A stretch of DNA of 64,000 bases from Ectobacillus ponti (GTDB taxonomy: Bacteria > Bacillota > Bacilli > Bacillales > Bacillaceae_G). This document shows, piece by piece, positions 43,961-52,741 of this stretch. The DNA is taken from positions 1-64,000 of the forward strand of contig NZ_JANCLT010000002.1 in NCBI RefSeq assembly GCF_024294785.1. Reading direction: 5' to 3'. The position numbers and the translations under genes were made by a program. Under the pieces are notes generated by a model. The model was not told the DNA's origin. It made no database searches and saw only the letters and a program-made list of their open reading frames with translations. How positions within the stretch are numbered: the first letter of the stretch is position 1; each line of letters starts with the position of its first letter.

Positions 43961-45046
43961 TCATGACAAGTCCTTCAGATGCTGCTGCAGATATTGATTG
44001 CGGTTGGTGATAAACGCCAGAATATAGTCAGGCTCCCTATCAAAGACAGCGATAGATTTCCTTTTATAAGGATCCTCTGCCAGATAAGGGCGCAGCTGCT
44101 GATGGAAAGCTGTCACCTTCGGCTCTAACGCCTCCACAGTGAAAGAGGTGGCCAAAATCTTCTTCAAAAGGTGCTGATATCTGCTGCGGATGTCCTTCAC
44201 ATCCAGGAGACGGGCTGTCAGCGTGTTATAGCCTGTAATGGGAACATAATCGTATTCCATCACCCTTGCATTCCAGTCTCTTCCCCATGTTGCATCATAG
44301 TCCCATGGAATCATTTCATATAGGCCGGTTTTTCCGTTTCGGTATAATGCGTAATTTTGAATGAAGCCATCATAGTTTTGCGTGCAAACAACCCCGCACA
44401 GCCACAGCAGATACTTCTCCACATCTACGTATTTCACAATCTCTTTTCCAAAATCCTCGCGGGAAATGGTATTAATATGGGCAATCAAATCTTCCAAATC
44501 ACGGCTGTCCTCATCCTCTCCCTGCTTTCGGGTGTATCCGGCCAGAAGATTGGATTTTGGTTTATAGCGTGATGCCATTAATGAAAAGTTGGCATAATAG
44601 CTCGTAGCATAAAAGATAGGTCCGTCAGACAGCCCTCTTTTATGTAAAAAAAAGGCATCGACTGATTCAATTTGCAAATAGATTCCCATAGGCTTGCCGT
44701 TCACCTGTAACAACACATGCTGACAATCCGGTGAGATGCTTCCAATATCCTTAAAAAAGTCAAACGACATTTTGTTCCGCATAACGGATGGATCCAAATA
44801 CTCGGCATTGAGATGGATTTCACGTCCGCCAAATGCTCTATTATATGCCCCAAAATCCACCCGGTATGATTTCTTTGCCATGCCGCGGGTATGCGCTCCG
44901 CGATAAGCAAGCCCCGCCTCGTGGGAAACACCGTCCGCTGACAAGGTTGCAGGAACAAGCCTCTCGCTCCATATATTGCGCTGCAGCACTCTTAAATACG
45001 AGGGCTCGATAGAGATATCCAGTACTGGTAAATTGCCCTTCTGCAC
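43961..45046 (-). CDS. cotH: Spore coat protein kinase CotH
   Basis: 361 residues, near the 362 of B. subtilis CotH. Strong family markers: AYRGAHTRGMAKKSY, GREIHLNAEYLDPSVMRNK, GIYLQIESVD, and the catalytic/metal motif IPWDYDATWGRD (near residue 249). CotH is an atypical Ser/Thr kinase that phosphorylates the coat proteins CotB and CotG and controls outer-coat assembly. GTG 45046 is preferred (GGGAGG 8 nt upstream); a TTG at 45067 would add seven residues. The divergent neighbour encodes a Ser/Lys/Arg-repeat protein, matching the divergent cotG-cotH layout of B. subtilis. A sigma-K-like -10, CATATACTG, lies at 45085-45077. Confidence 0.95.
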   Translation of the reverse strand: MQKGNLPVLDISIEPSYLRVLQRNIWSERLVPATLSADGVSHEAGLAYRGAHTRGMAKKSYRVDFGAYNRAFGGREIHLNAEYLDPSVMRNKMSFDFFKDIGSISPDCQHVLLQVNGKPMGIYLQIESVDAFFLHKRGLSDGPIFYATSYYANFSLMASRYKPKSNLLAGYTRKQGEDEDSRDLEDLIAHINTISREDFGKEIVKYVDVEKYLLWLCGVVCTQNYDGFIQNYALYRNGKTGLYEMIPWDYDATWGRDWNARVMEYDYVPITGYNTLTARLLDVKDIRSRYQHLLKKILATSFTVEALEPKVTAFHQQLRPYLAEDPYKRKSIAVFDREPDYILAFITNRNQYLQQHLKDLS

Positions 45047-45128
45047 AATGCTGTCCTCCCTCTCCAATTCTTACCCCAGTATATGAATTGTCCAATCCAC
45101 TTGCTCATAAATTCCATGAAAACCCAGA

Positions 45129-45156
45129 ACAATCAAGACAACCCTTACATAAACTG
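45129..45156 (+). promoter_or_regulatory. Candidate sigma-K promoter of the CotG-like gene
   Basis: AC (45129-45130), 17 bp, CATAAACTG (45148-45156). The sigma-K pattern is AC-N16/17-CATANNNTA; only the last base differs. It lies about 50 bp upstream of the start codon, fitting late mother-cell expression of a coat gene. Confidence 0.5.
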
Positions 45157-45205
45157 CAGTACCTTATGATTTTAAGGAATCTATAAAACAAGGTGGACTG
45201 CATAT

Positions 45206-45511
45206 ATGGGAAAATCAGGTATTCTTGAACTGATTGGGCAAGCAAAAAGCTTGGGGCTCGATGAGTTCTTGACACAAAACCCGGTTGCAAGAGGAAAGGG
45301 CACAGGGAAAGGTTCAGGAAAACGCTCAGGAAAAGGCTCAGGGAAAGGTTCAGGCTCCAGAGGCACTGGCTCCAGAGGCTCAGGCTCCGTGGGCTCAGGC
45401 TCCAGAGGCTCAGGCTCCGTGGGCTCAGGCTCTGTAGGCTCAGGCTCCAGAGGCTCTACTACATGCCACAAAGACTACAAAGTATACCGTTTCCGCCGAT
45501 TGGGCTCCTAA
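45206..45511 (+). CDS. CotG-like Ser/Gly/Lys/Arg repeat protein, probable CotH substrate
   Basis: 101 residues from ATG 45206 (AAGGTGG 9 nt upstream). A short non-repetitive N-terminus (MGKSGILELIGQAKSLGLDE) leads to a basic block of Lys-Gly-Ser tetrapeptides (about 30-49), then seven pentapeptides GSxG[S/T] with x Arg or Val (50-84), and a tail rich in aromatic and basic residues with one Cys (HKDYKVYRFRRLGS). About 17 serines lie in the repeats, many beside Lys or Arg, as in CotH targets. I recognise no homologue; CotG function is inferred from composition, from the divergent cotH and from the sigma-K-like promoter. Confidence 0.75.
   Translation: MGKSGILELIGQAKSLGLDEFLTQNPVARGKGTGKGSGKRSGKGSGKGSGSRGTGSRGSGSVGSGSRGSGSVGSGSVGSGSRGSTTCHKDYKVYRFRRLGS
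45353..45457 (+). repeat. Seven 15-bp tandem repeats encoding GSxG[S/T]
   Basis: Unit consensus GGCTCCAGAGGCTCA, with GTG or GTA replacing AGA in three units; last-codon and synonymous changes separate the copies. Upstream (about 45293-45352) a related 12-bp Lys-Gly-Ser-Gly periodicity continues. Copy number is likely to vary between strains. Confidence 0.9.
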
Positions 45512-45858
45512 GCCTAAGCTTCTGCAGCGGAAGCAAAGACAGGAAGGGCGGGCCGGTCTTGTCCCGGCTGCGATACGGTCTGTTTTGGGACAGACCCCGG
45601 TTTGTCCCAAAACACCATATCTTGTATCACAACCTTTGTGATAGAGACACCCTCTTACTTCAAGCAACAAGCCCTCTGCTTATCAGAAGAGGGCCTTGCT
45701 TGTTCAAGGTACGCTCTATGAATTCTGTACATACAGATTCTCATCTTTTTATTTTTCGTCTGTATTGTCTATTTCCTTTTAGCAGAACAAGCATATATAT
45801 AAATAGAAGTTGAGTGCGTCACACTGCACTTTGACAATAGAAAGGAGAACCGTATAGA
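45512..45858. other. 347-bp intergenic region with two inverted repeats
   Basis: No gene is apparent. GTTTTGGGACA (45582-45592) and TGTCCCAAAAC (45603-45613) form a perfect 11-bp repeat without a T-run. TATCACAA (45625-45632) and TTGTGATA (45636-45643) form a perfect 8-bp repeat with a 3-nt spacer, operator-like. A third hairpin, GCCCTCT/AGAGGGC, lies near 45671-45693. They may end the CotG-like transcript or control the permease gene. Confidence 0.6.
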
Positions 45859-47217
45859 ATGAGCTTTGAAATTATAGTTCCCATACTTGTATTCAGTATG
45901 ACCATGCTCGTTATATTCTGGAGACCGAAGGGAATTCACGAAGCATGGCCGGCCACCATCGGAGCTATTATCATCCTGCTGACCGGAACTGTATCCGGCG
46001 GCAACTTGCTGGATATTGTGAACAAAATAGGCGGCGCAAGCCTTACCATTCTGGCCACCATCGTTATGGCAGTCACCCTGGAAAGCTTCGGCTTCTTTCA
46101 CTGGTGCGCCGCCCGGATGGTTGTGCTGGCGAAAGGCTCCGGCTACAGGTTATATTGGCTGATCCAGCTGCTTTGCTTTCTGATGACGATACTCTTTAAC
46201 AATGATGGCAGCATCCTCATCACAACACATATCTTAATTCTGCTGCTTCGAAATCTTCAGCTCAAGCCCCACCAGCAAATCCCCTACCTATTGCCGGGCG
46301 CCCTCATCGCCACCGCCTCCAGCGCTCCCATCGGTGTCAGCAATATTGTAAACCTGATTTCCTTGAACATCGTGCATATGACCTTGTACATGCATACCCT
46401 TATGATTTTCGTCCCAGCCATGCTCGGCTTATTATTTATGTCCTCTTTGATGTATATAGTGGTGAAACCAAGGCTGACAAAGCACCTGCCAAACTCCACC
46501 TCCGATATGGAACATCTGTTTTTCACAAAAAACTTTCATCCTTTGAAAGGAAATCTTTCCACCGGGACGAAAAGAAAGCGGACAAGGTTCATGCTCAGAA
46601 TCCTGCTCTTCGTCTTATCCATGCGCGCCCTGCTGTTCGTCGCTTCTTACTTCGCCATTCCAATTGAAATCGTGGCGATTATTGGCTCGCTGGTTCTGCT
46701 GCTGTGGAGATGGTATTACCTGGGCGCCACTCCGGCTGATTTGCTGAAGAAAACACCTTGGCAAATTCTTGTCTTCGCCTTTTCCATGTATGTCATTATC
46801 TACGGGCTCCACAATACCGGCCTGACCGACCTGCTTGTTTCCATTTGCCAGCCGATTGTGACCCAAGGGCTGTTCCATGCCAGCCTGATGATGGGCGGAC
46901 TGATCGCTGTTATGTCCAACCTCTTTAACAACCATCCCGCCTTAATGATTGGCACCCTTACCTTAACAGAAATGCAACTGGATCCACTCACACTCAAAAC
47001 CATCTATTTGGCCAATATTATCGGAAGCGACATGGGGTCGCTGCTTCTGCCGATCGGGACACTGGCCTCTCTCATCTGGATGCACATTCTTCGGCAATAT
47101 AAAATCCGGATTAAGTGGAAGGATTATTTAAGGGTTTCCCTGATTGTCGTGCCTTTGACAACTATTTTCACACTGCTTTGTCTCTTCTATTGGATTGAAC
47201 TTATCTTTTCAAAATAG
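45859..47217 (+). CDS. ArsB/NhaD-type (ion transporter superfamily) permease
   Basis: 452 residues with about eleven to twelve membrane segments. FNNDGSILITTHILILL in the first half and FNNHPALMIGTL in the second are the paired re-entrant loop motifs of ArsB and related anion/Na+ transporters, and IIGSDMGSLLLPIGTLASLIW is the matching C-terminal motif. Substrate is undetermined: arsenite, dicarboxylate or Na+/H+ exchange are all possible in the superfamily. No arsR, arsC or other ars gene is near. It interrupts the coat gene island on the plus strand. GGAG lies 11 nt before the ATG. Confidence 0.85.
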   Translation: MSFEIIVPILVFSMTMLVIFWRPKGIHEAWPATIGAIIILLTGTVSGGNLLDIVNKIGGASLTILATIVMAVTLESFGFFHWCAARMVVLAKGSGYRLYWLIQLLCFLMTILFNNDGSILITTHILILLLRNLQLKPHQQIPYLLPGALIATASSAPIGVSNIVNLISLNIVHMTLYMHTLMIFVPAMLGLLFMSSLMYIVVKPRLTKHLPNSTSDMEHLFFTKNFHPLKGNLSTGTKRKRTRFMLRILLFVLSMRALLFVASYFAIPIEIVAIIGSLVLLLWRWYYLGATPADLLKKTPWQILVFAFSMYVIIYGLHNTGLTDLLVSICQPIVTQGLFHASLMMGGLIAVMSNLFNNHPALMIGTLTLTEMQLDPLTLKTIYLANIIGSDMGSLLLPIGTLASLIWMHILRQYKIRIKWKDYLRVSLIVVPLTTIFTLLCLFYWIELIFSK

Positions 47218-47322
47218 AAATCTATTTCCAAGAAGACTGACTGTAAGCAGCCCTCCCCTCCGGTACACAAGGCACCTGCTGCCTTCGGTGCTGGAGAGGA
47301 CTCCATAAGCGGGCTTGCTGTG

Positions 47323-47351
47323 TAAAAAAAAGGTATCCCTCTGATACCTTT
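47323..47351 (-). terminator. Terminator of the first CotB-like gene
   Basis: AAAGGTATC/GATACCTTT stem (9 bp), 5-nt loop; the minus strand continues with eight T. Also lies after the convergent permease gene. Confidence 0.9.
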
Positions 47352-47394
47352 CTTCACCGGTGCGTATGCTGTTTCTATGCCGTCTCTCCACCTG

Positions 47395-48084
47395 TTAAGC
47401 TGGAGAATGCATGGCTTTCACATGATGCAGGTTTAAATACACGGTTTCATTGCTTGCTGTAACAATGACAGCCTGGTCGTTCTGCACCTCAATCAGCTTT
47501 CCAACTTTATAAGAATGAATACCTAGATCAAATATGACAATTTGGCCCAGAAAAGTGTTTAATTGTTCCTGAAAGGAGCGGGAAAGAGCATCTGAGCTTT
47601 GCTTTGGAGCGAAACTCTGCTGATCCAAGCCGTAAGGGAGTTGCCCATCCTTGTAAGGCTTCACCCATTTCACATGCTGCAGTGGAATATATATGCTCTT
47701 ATACAGAGGGGCATACAGAATAAAATAGTCATCCATCACGTCTGTCACACAGCCCTGCAGCGGCCGATTTCCGGCAGCCAAGACCTCTACTGGCAGTCCC
47801 TTTGCAATCTGCAGCGTATCATGAAAGGATGCTGTGGCAGAAAGAACAGATTCCTCCTGCGCTCCGCTGCCCAGTGAAGGAAAATCATGCTCCTGAACGG
47901 ATTGGTCCAGATTTGAATAGAATTGGACCCTGTGGATGTGAAGGAAAGGAATATAGAAGTACCCTTCTTTCGCATATACGACAAGCAGATCTGTTCCCTC
48001 GTCTATCAGTATACCGTCTATGAATTTATCCGCAGACAACTGGACGTGAACCATCTTTGTAATATGTTGTTGAAATCTAGCCAA
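47395..48084 (-). CDS. CotB-like spore coat protein (first)
   Basis: 229 residues. It contains three to four copies of a short beta-rich unit in which a segment of the form GxxxDxxxDYxILY is followed by YIPLQHVKWVKP or YLNLHHVKAM; this pattern is that of the CotB N-terminal domain. The Ser/Lys-rich tail of B. subtilis CotB is missing. The start is TTG 48084 with AAGG 6 nt upstream. A central linker (about 165-185) is Ser/Gln-rich. Close to cotH and to a second paralogue, so coat assembly is the likely role. Confidence 0.78.
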   Translation of the reverse strand: MARFQQHITKMVHVQLSADKFIDGILIDEGTDLLVVYAKEGYFYIPFLHIHRVQFYSNLDQSVQEHDFPSLGSGAQEESVLSATASFHDTLQIAKGLPVEVLAAGNRPLQGCVTDVMDDYFILYAPLYKSIYIPLQHVKWVKPYKDGQLPYGLDQQSFAPKQSSDALSRSFQEQLNTFLGQIVIFDLGIHSYKVGKLIEVQNDQAVIVTASNETVYLNLHHVKAMHSPA

Positions 48085-48228
48085 AACAATCCTTCCTTTA
48101 TATCAAGATGAAAATGTATATAATTCCCTTCCATGGACTCAAGAGAGAAATAGACCTCCCCTATTACGTGTTCAGTCTAGTTCCCTCTGAGCAGTACTCC
48201 ATGATGCTTTCTCCATCAAGCTTGCAGC

Positions 48229-48681
48229 TTATTGGGATTCTTCCTGCTTCTGTTCCTTCTTCTCCTTATCCAGTGTAACGCTCTGGATATGATAGAGCGG
48301 CACAAACATGGTTTCGCCTTCGTGCTCGAGAATCAGATTGCCCTTGGATGCACCCACTACAATTCCCTTCAGTTTGCGGTTGATTGTAACACGATGCCCT
48401 TTCATATTGACCAGCAATGTCTGAAAGCTGAAGCCGCTGAACAATGGCTCTTGGCAGCCTGCATGGTGTGCTTCATCCTTGCCATCTTCCTTCTTGCCAA
48501 CTGTGTTGATGCTTTTGACATGCTGCATGGAATAATAGTAGATGCCGTCTTTGCATTCTACAGCACAGTAGTCCTGTCTCATTGTTCTTAACTTTCCTTT
48601 TCCCTTTTCCGGACCGGCAAAGTTAACCTGGACTTCATTCCCAAGCAACCTTTTTAACTCTTTTACATACGTACTGTTCAA
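48229..48681 (-). CDS. CotB-like spore coat protein (second)
   Basis: 150 residues with two CotB-type units: GNEVQVNFAGPEKGKGKLRT followed by DGIYYYSMQHVKSI, and a second ending TMFVPLYHIQSVTL. The C-terminus is short, charged and Gln/Glu/Lys-rich (DKEKKEQKQEESQ), not the long phosphorylatable tail of B. subtilis CotB. Start TTG 48681 with GGGGG 7 nt upstream. A good sigma-K promoter lies at 48724-48751. Confidence 0.82.
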   Translation of the reverse strand: MNSTYVKELKRLLGNEVQVNFAGPEKGKGKLRTMRQDYCAVECKDGIYYYSMQHVKSINTVGKKEDGKDEAHHAGCQEPLFSGFSFQTLLVNMKGHRVTINRKLKGIVVGASKGNLILEHEGETMFVPLYHIQSVTLDKEKKEQKQEESQ

Positions 48682-48723
48682 GCTGTTTCCCCCTTATAAA
48701 GGCTATTTCAATAATTTTCAATC

Positions 48724-48751
48724 TATGATATGTGCGTAAGGGGGACAATGT
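48724..48751 (-). promoter_or_regulatory. Sigma-K-like promoter of the second CotB-like gene
   Basis: Minus strand AC (48751-48750), 17 bp, CATATCATA (48732-48724), a perfect CATANNNTA -10. It lies about 43 bp upstream of the TTG start. Supports late mother-cell expression. Confidence 0.7.
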
Positions 48752-48773
48752 CTGAGACACTTGACCATTTTCT

Positions 48774-48803
48774 AAAATAAACAAGGCCGGCTTTCACCGG
48801 CCT
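48774..48803 (-). terminator. Terminator of the esterase gene
   Basis: AGGCCGG/CCGGCCT stem with a 6-nt loop; the minus strand continues TGTTTATTTT. Confidence 0.85.
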
Positions 48804-48817
48804 GATCCAGGCATTTC

Positions 48818-49567
48818 CTATGCATCCTTTAACAAGGCACCGAGCAGCTCCGGCACACGCTGCCTGAAACAGGAATAGCTGTGCTCCGCCCCTTCCATGA
48901 TATAAAATTCCACAGGCACCCCTTTTTCCTGCAGCCTATCGCAGATGGCTTGATTGGAAGCAAGAAATGCCCGGCTCACCTCTTCCTCCGGCCCTGCTTC
49001 CCGCGTCCCGCAGTCCATATACACTCTCTCCAGTCCGGATAAGTCAGCCGCGGCCAGCACATCCTCCAGCTTCTCCTGATTTCGGTAAAACCCGGCGGAA
49101 ACTGCGCCAATTCTCTTGAAAATATGCGGATAGCGGATCGCCGCATAGAGAGAAATATGTGCGCCAAGCGAAATGCCCGCCATGAACGTCTGCTCCGGCA
49201 AAGTGCGGTATGTATGGTCAATCAGCGGCTTCAGCTCCTGCACAATCCAGTCTACATATTCCGTTCCTCTTGGCGCCCGCGGCTCAGCATCGCCGGACAG
49301 CTGCCGGCCCAGCAAACCGCCCTCCCACGGACAATATTCATTGACCCGAAAGCCTTTTTCTGTAGAGATATGAATAGCCGCTACAATGACCTCCAGTCCA
49401 TTCTCCGCCAAATATTGCTCCAGCCCGAGTGATACGCCACCCACTGCCTCGCTGTCGCGAAATACGTTTTGGCCATCGTGCATGTACAGGACAGGATACC
49501 TCTTTTCTCCATAGCCCTCCGGCAAATATACAGTGACTGTCCGATCTGCTAACGTAATCTGCTCCAC
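48818..49567 (-). CDS. Alpha/beta hydrolase, putative esterase (PF00756 type)
   Basis: 249 residues from a GTG at 49567. RTVTVYLPEGYGEKRYPVLYMHDGQNVF opens the fold; that is the usual start of Esterase D/enterochelin-esterase-like proteins. The nucleophile elbow is GISLGA (Ser near 132) and the final His is in GAEHSY. No signal peptide, so cytoplasmic. Natural ester unknown; siderophore or glucan-linked esters are family possibilities. Confidence 0.88.
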   Translation of the reverse strand: MEQITLADRTVTVYLPEGYGEKRYPVLYMHDGQNVFRDSEAVGGVSLGLEQYLAENGLEVIVAAIHISTEKGFRVNEYCPWEGGLLGRQLSGDAEPRAPRGTEYVDWIVQELKPLIDHTYRTLPEQTFMAGISLGAHISLYAAIRYPHIFKRIGAVSAGFYRNQEKLEDVLAAADLSGLERVYMDCGTREAGPEEEVSRAFLASNQAICDRLQEKGVPVEFYIMEGAEHSYSCFRQRVPELLGALLKDA

Positions 49568-49682
49568 TTTTCCCCATCCCTTTCATCACTTCAGCTACCT
49601 CCCGACAATTCGACAGCAGCAGGAAAATTCCTTCTTCTCCCAGAAAAATATGATGGCAGGCTGAAGAAAGGGAGGATGGGTT

Positions 49683-49874
49683 ATGGAACATATATATCGC
49701 GGCTTGCGCTCATTTGGTATTCTCACCATGCTTATTTTTGGAGGCACCTTTGTATTCCGCTGGCTGCTGCGCGGTGAAGCATCAGCAGATCAATTCATTG
49801 GATTTGCTGTCGGCCTTGTTTGTCTGCTGACAGCCCTGCTTGTCAAACGAAAAGCAAAGAGACATACAGCTTGA
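49683..49874 (+). CDS. Small two-helix membrane protein
   Basis: 63 residues with two hydrophobic segments (GILTMLIFGGTFVFRWLL and FIGFAVGLVCLLTALLV) and a basic end (KRKAKRH). GGAGG 7 nt upstream supports the ATG. Not assigned to a family. The reading frame after its TGA stays open for 30 more codons with sensible protein-like content (next entry), so the TGA may be a recent nonsense change in a longer protein. Confidence 0.75.
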   Translation: MEHIYRGLRSFGILTMLIFGGTFVFRWLLRGEASADQFIGFAVGLVCLLTALLVKRKAKRHTA

Positions 49875-49967
49875 TTGCCGGATGAGGAAAAGCCATTCGA
49901 GGAACAATATGTAGAACAACTGCAGCATAATGAGCAATCAGACATTTCTGCAGCCTGCCACAAATGA
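49875..49967 (+). other. In-frame 30-codon extension after a TGA
   Basis: Directly after the TGA at 49872-49874 the same frame reads LPDEEKPFEEQYVEQLQHNE and ten more residues before the next TGA. It is highly acidic and Gln-rich and could be the cytoplasmic tail of the preceding membrane protein, or a separate small ORF starting at TTG 49875, for which no binding site is visible. Confidence 0.4.
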
Positions 49968-49979
49968 GGAGGAATCGTT

Positions 49980-50183
49980 CTGAAGCTGGTATTCTATGTA
50001 TATGCAGCCGCCCTGTTATTGGGCGGCTGTTCAGAGCAGGATGGAGATTTTATCAAATGGACGAACAGCAAGGAGCCCCAGTTCCAGCGTCTGCAAAAGG
50101 CCGGCATTCCCTACATTCACCGCGGAACAGACATCCTGATTCCGGACAATTACCGGGAGGAAGCGGCCGCCTGCTGTTCATAA
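49980..50183 (+). CDS. Small lipoprotein with a CTG start codon
   Basis: 67 residues: LKLVFYVYAAALLLGGCSEQ, a lipoprotein signal with lipobox LGGC (Cys 17), then a small hydrophilic domain with IKWTNSKEPQFQRLQKAGIP and DILIPDNY, ending AACCS. The frame between the preceding TGA and the signal contains no ATG, GTG or TTG, but CTG 49980 lies exactly 7 nt after a perfect AGGAGG (49967-49972). CTG initiation is rare but real. The content is clearly coding. Function unknown; the gene may form an operon with the small membrane protein upstream. Confidence 0.7.
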   Translation: MKLVFYVYAAALLLGGCSEQDGDFIKWTNSKEPQFQRLQKAGIPYIHRGTDILIPDNYREEAAACCS

Positions 50184-50189
50184 GGCGGC

Positions 50190-50206
50190 TGTTACAAAAA
50201 TGTAAT
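50190..50206 (+). promoter_or_regulatory. WalR-like pair upstream of the amylase gene
   Basis: TGTTAC-AAAAA-TGTAAT matches TGTWAH-N5-TGTWAH in both halves. It lies about 100 bp upstream of the amylase start. A single pair may occur by chance, and an amylase is not an expected WalR target. Confidence 0.3.
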
Positions 50207-50248
50207 ATTGTCGAATAGGAGGATTCTCTGTCTAAACCCCGAATCTAA

Positions 50249-51847
<1,599 letters not shown>

Positions 51848-51854
51848 TGCAGAG

Positions 51855-51878
51855 AAAGGGCGGCCGCGGCCGCCCTTT
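51855..51878 (+). terminator. Bidirectional terminator after the amylase gene
   Basis: AAAGGGCGGCC/GGCCGCCCTTT near-continuous palindrome between the amylase and the convergent ferritin-like gene. Confidence 0.85.
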
Positions 51879-51887
51879 CCTTGTAAA

Positions 51888-52319
51888 CTATCTTTCCTTC
51901 TGCAGCAGGGCATTCAACCGGTCGACATGCGTCTGCTGATTTTCCAAAATGGAGTCAATGAGCCGCTTGCTCTCCTCATCCAGCTTGCCGGCCACCTCGT
52001 CCTTGGCGACCTCCATGCCATAATAGTCCTCGCCATGCAACGCATTTTCCAAGATAATGCCGGTGTCGCGCGGAATTTTCAGATTGTGCAAATAGCCTTG
52101 GATGGAGCCGAGCAAGCCCTCGTCCGTAACGGGTGTGCCGCCCAAATGCTGAATCCGCTCCGCCACACGCATGGCATTCATTTTGTGCTCCTGCTGAATC
52201 TGTTGCAGCTCTGCCCGCACCTGCGGATCCGGCTCCTTCTGCATGTAATGCTCGTACCCGTGGATTGCCATGTACTGCCCCTTCAAAAACTTATTCAATT
52301 CCTTCACCGTTTGATCCAT
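51888..52319 (-). CDS. Ferritin-like DUF2383 domain protein
   Basis: 143 residues, all helical. Regularly spaced acidic and His residues (GYEHYMQKE, QQEHKMNAMRVAERI, ENALHGEDYYGMEVAKDE and QQTHVDRL) resemble a ferritin-like four-helix bundle of the DUF2383/DUF892 type. Metal binding is inferred. GGAGGG precedes the ATG. Function unknown; relatives are linked to stress or spore coats. Confidence 0.75.
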   Translation of the reverse strand: MDQTVKELNKFLKGQYMAIHGYEHYMQKEPDPQVRAELQQIQQEHKMNAMRVAERIQHLGGTPVTDEGLLGSIQGYLHNLKIPRDTGIILENALHGEDYYGMEVAKDEVAGKLDEESKRLIDSILENQQTHVDRLNALLQKER

Positions 52320-52401
52320 TCACATACCCTCCTTACGCTTAGTATCCCTCAGGGCTGGTGGCATATCCGCCGGATACGGTATACTGGGAAGGAATATGCA
52401 A

Positions 52402-52686
52402 ATGAGAAAGGCGGTACATACCTTGAACGCAGCTGTTTTATATGGCATTTTCGCTCCGGTGCTCACTGTCATGATTACCATAATTGTGACGCCCATCTAT
52501 AAACAGTATTACACTGCGCCGTTGGCCACATTTATCGGCTTGAACATTGTTACCATCGTCCTGCCGATGTTCACCGGATTCGGCTGGCAGGCACTCTTTG
52601 GCTGGTCGCTGTTTTACGCCCTGTTTTCCTTTATCATTACTGTTGCAATTATGAAATCACGGAATAAAGGAAACCCAGCACCATAA
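52402..52686 (+). CDS. Small membrane protein, three helices
   Basis: 94 residues from ATG 52402 (AAGGA 8 nt upstream; ATG 52396 is nearer than ideal). Hydrophobic segments at about 10-30, 40-58 and 65-85, short basic tail. No family recognised. Convergent with the diguanylate cyclase gene. Confidence 0.7.
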   Translation: MRKAVHTLNAAVLYGIFAPVLTVMITIIVTPIYKQYYTAPLATFIGLNIVTIVLPMFTGFGWQALFGWSLFYALFSFIITVAIMKSRNKGNPAP

Positions 52687-52687
52687 T

Positions 52688-52719
52688 AAAAAGATTGTCC
52701 GGACAATGTTTGTCCGGGC
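52688..52719 (-). terminator. Terminator of the diguanylate cyclase gene
   Basis: CCGGACAA/TTGTCCGG stem with a 3-nt loop; the minus strand continues ACAATCTTTTTATT. Confidence 0.8.
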
Positions 52720-52741
52720 AGCTTTCCACAATAAGCCTGGG

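Noticed and set aside
45285-45460. Short tandem repeats considered as a CRISPR array
   Set aside because: Units are 12-15 bp, contiguous, without spacers, and lie inside a reading frame. No CRISPR array or cas gene is present in the window.
45181-45471. Minus-strand frame encoding Pro-Glu-Pro repeats (PEPTEPEP)
   Set aside because: Exact antisense of the Gly-Ser repeats of the CotG-like gene; it lacks a ribosome binding site, while the plus-strand gene has AAGGTGG and a sigma-K-like promoter.
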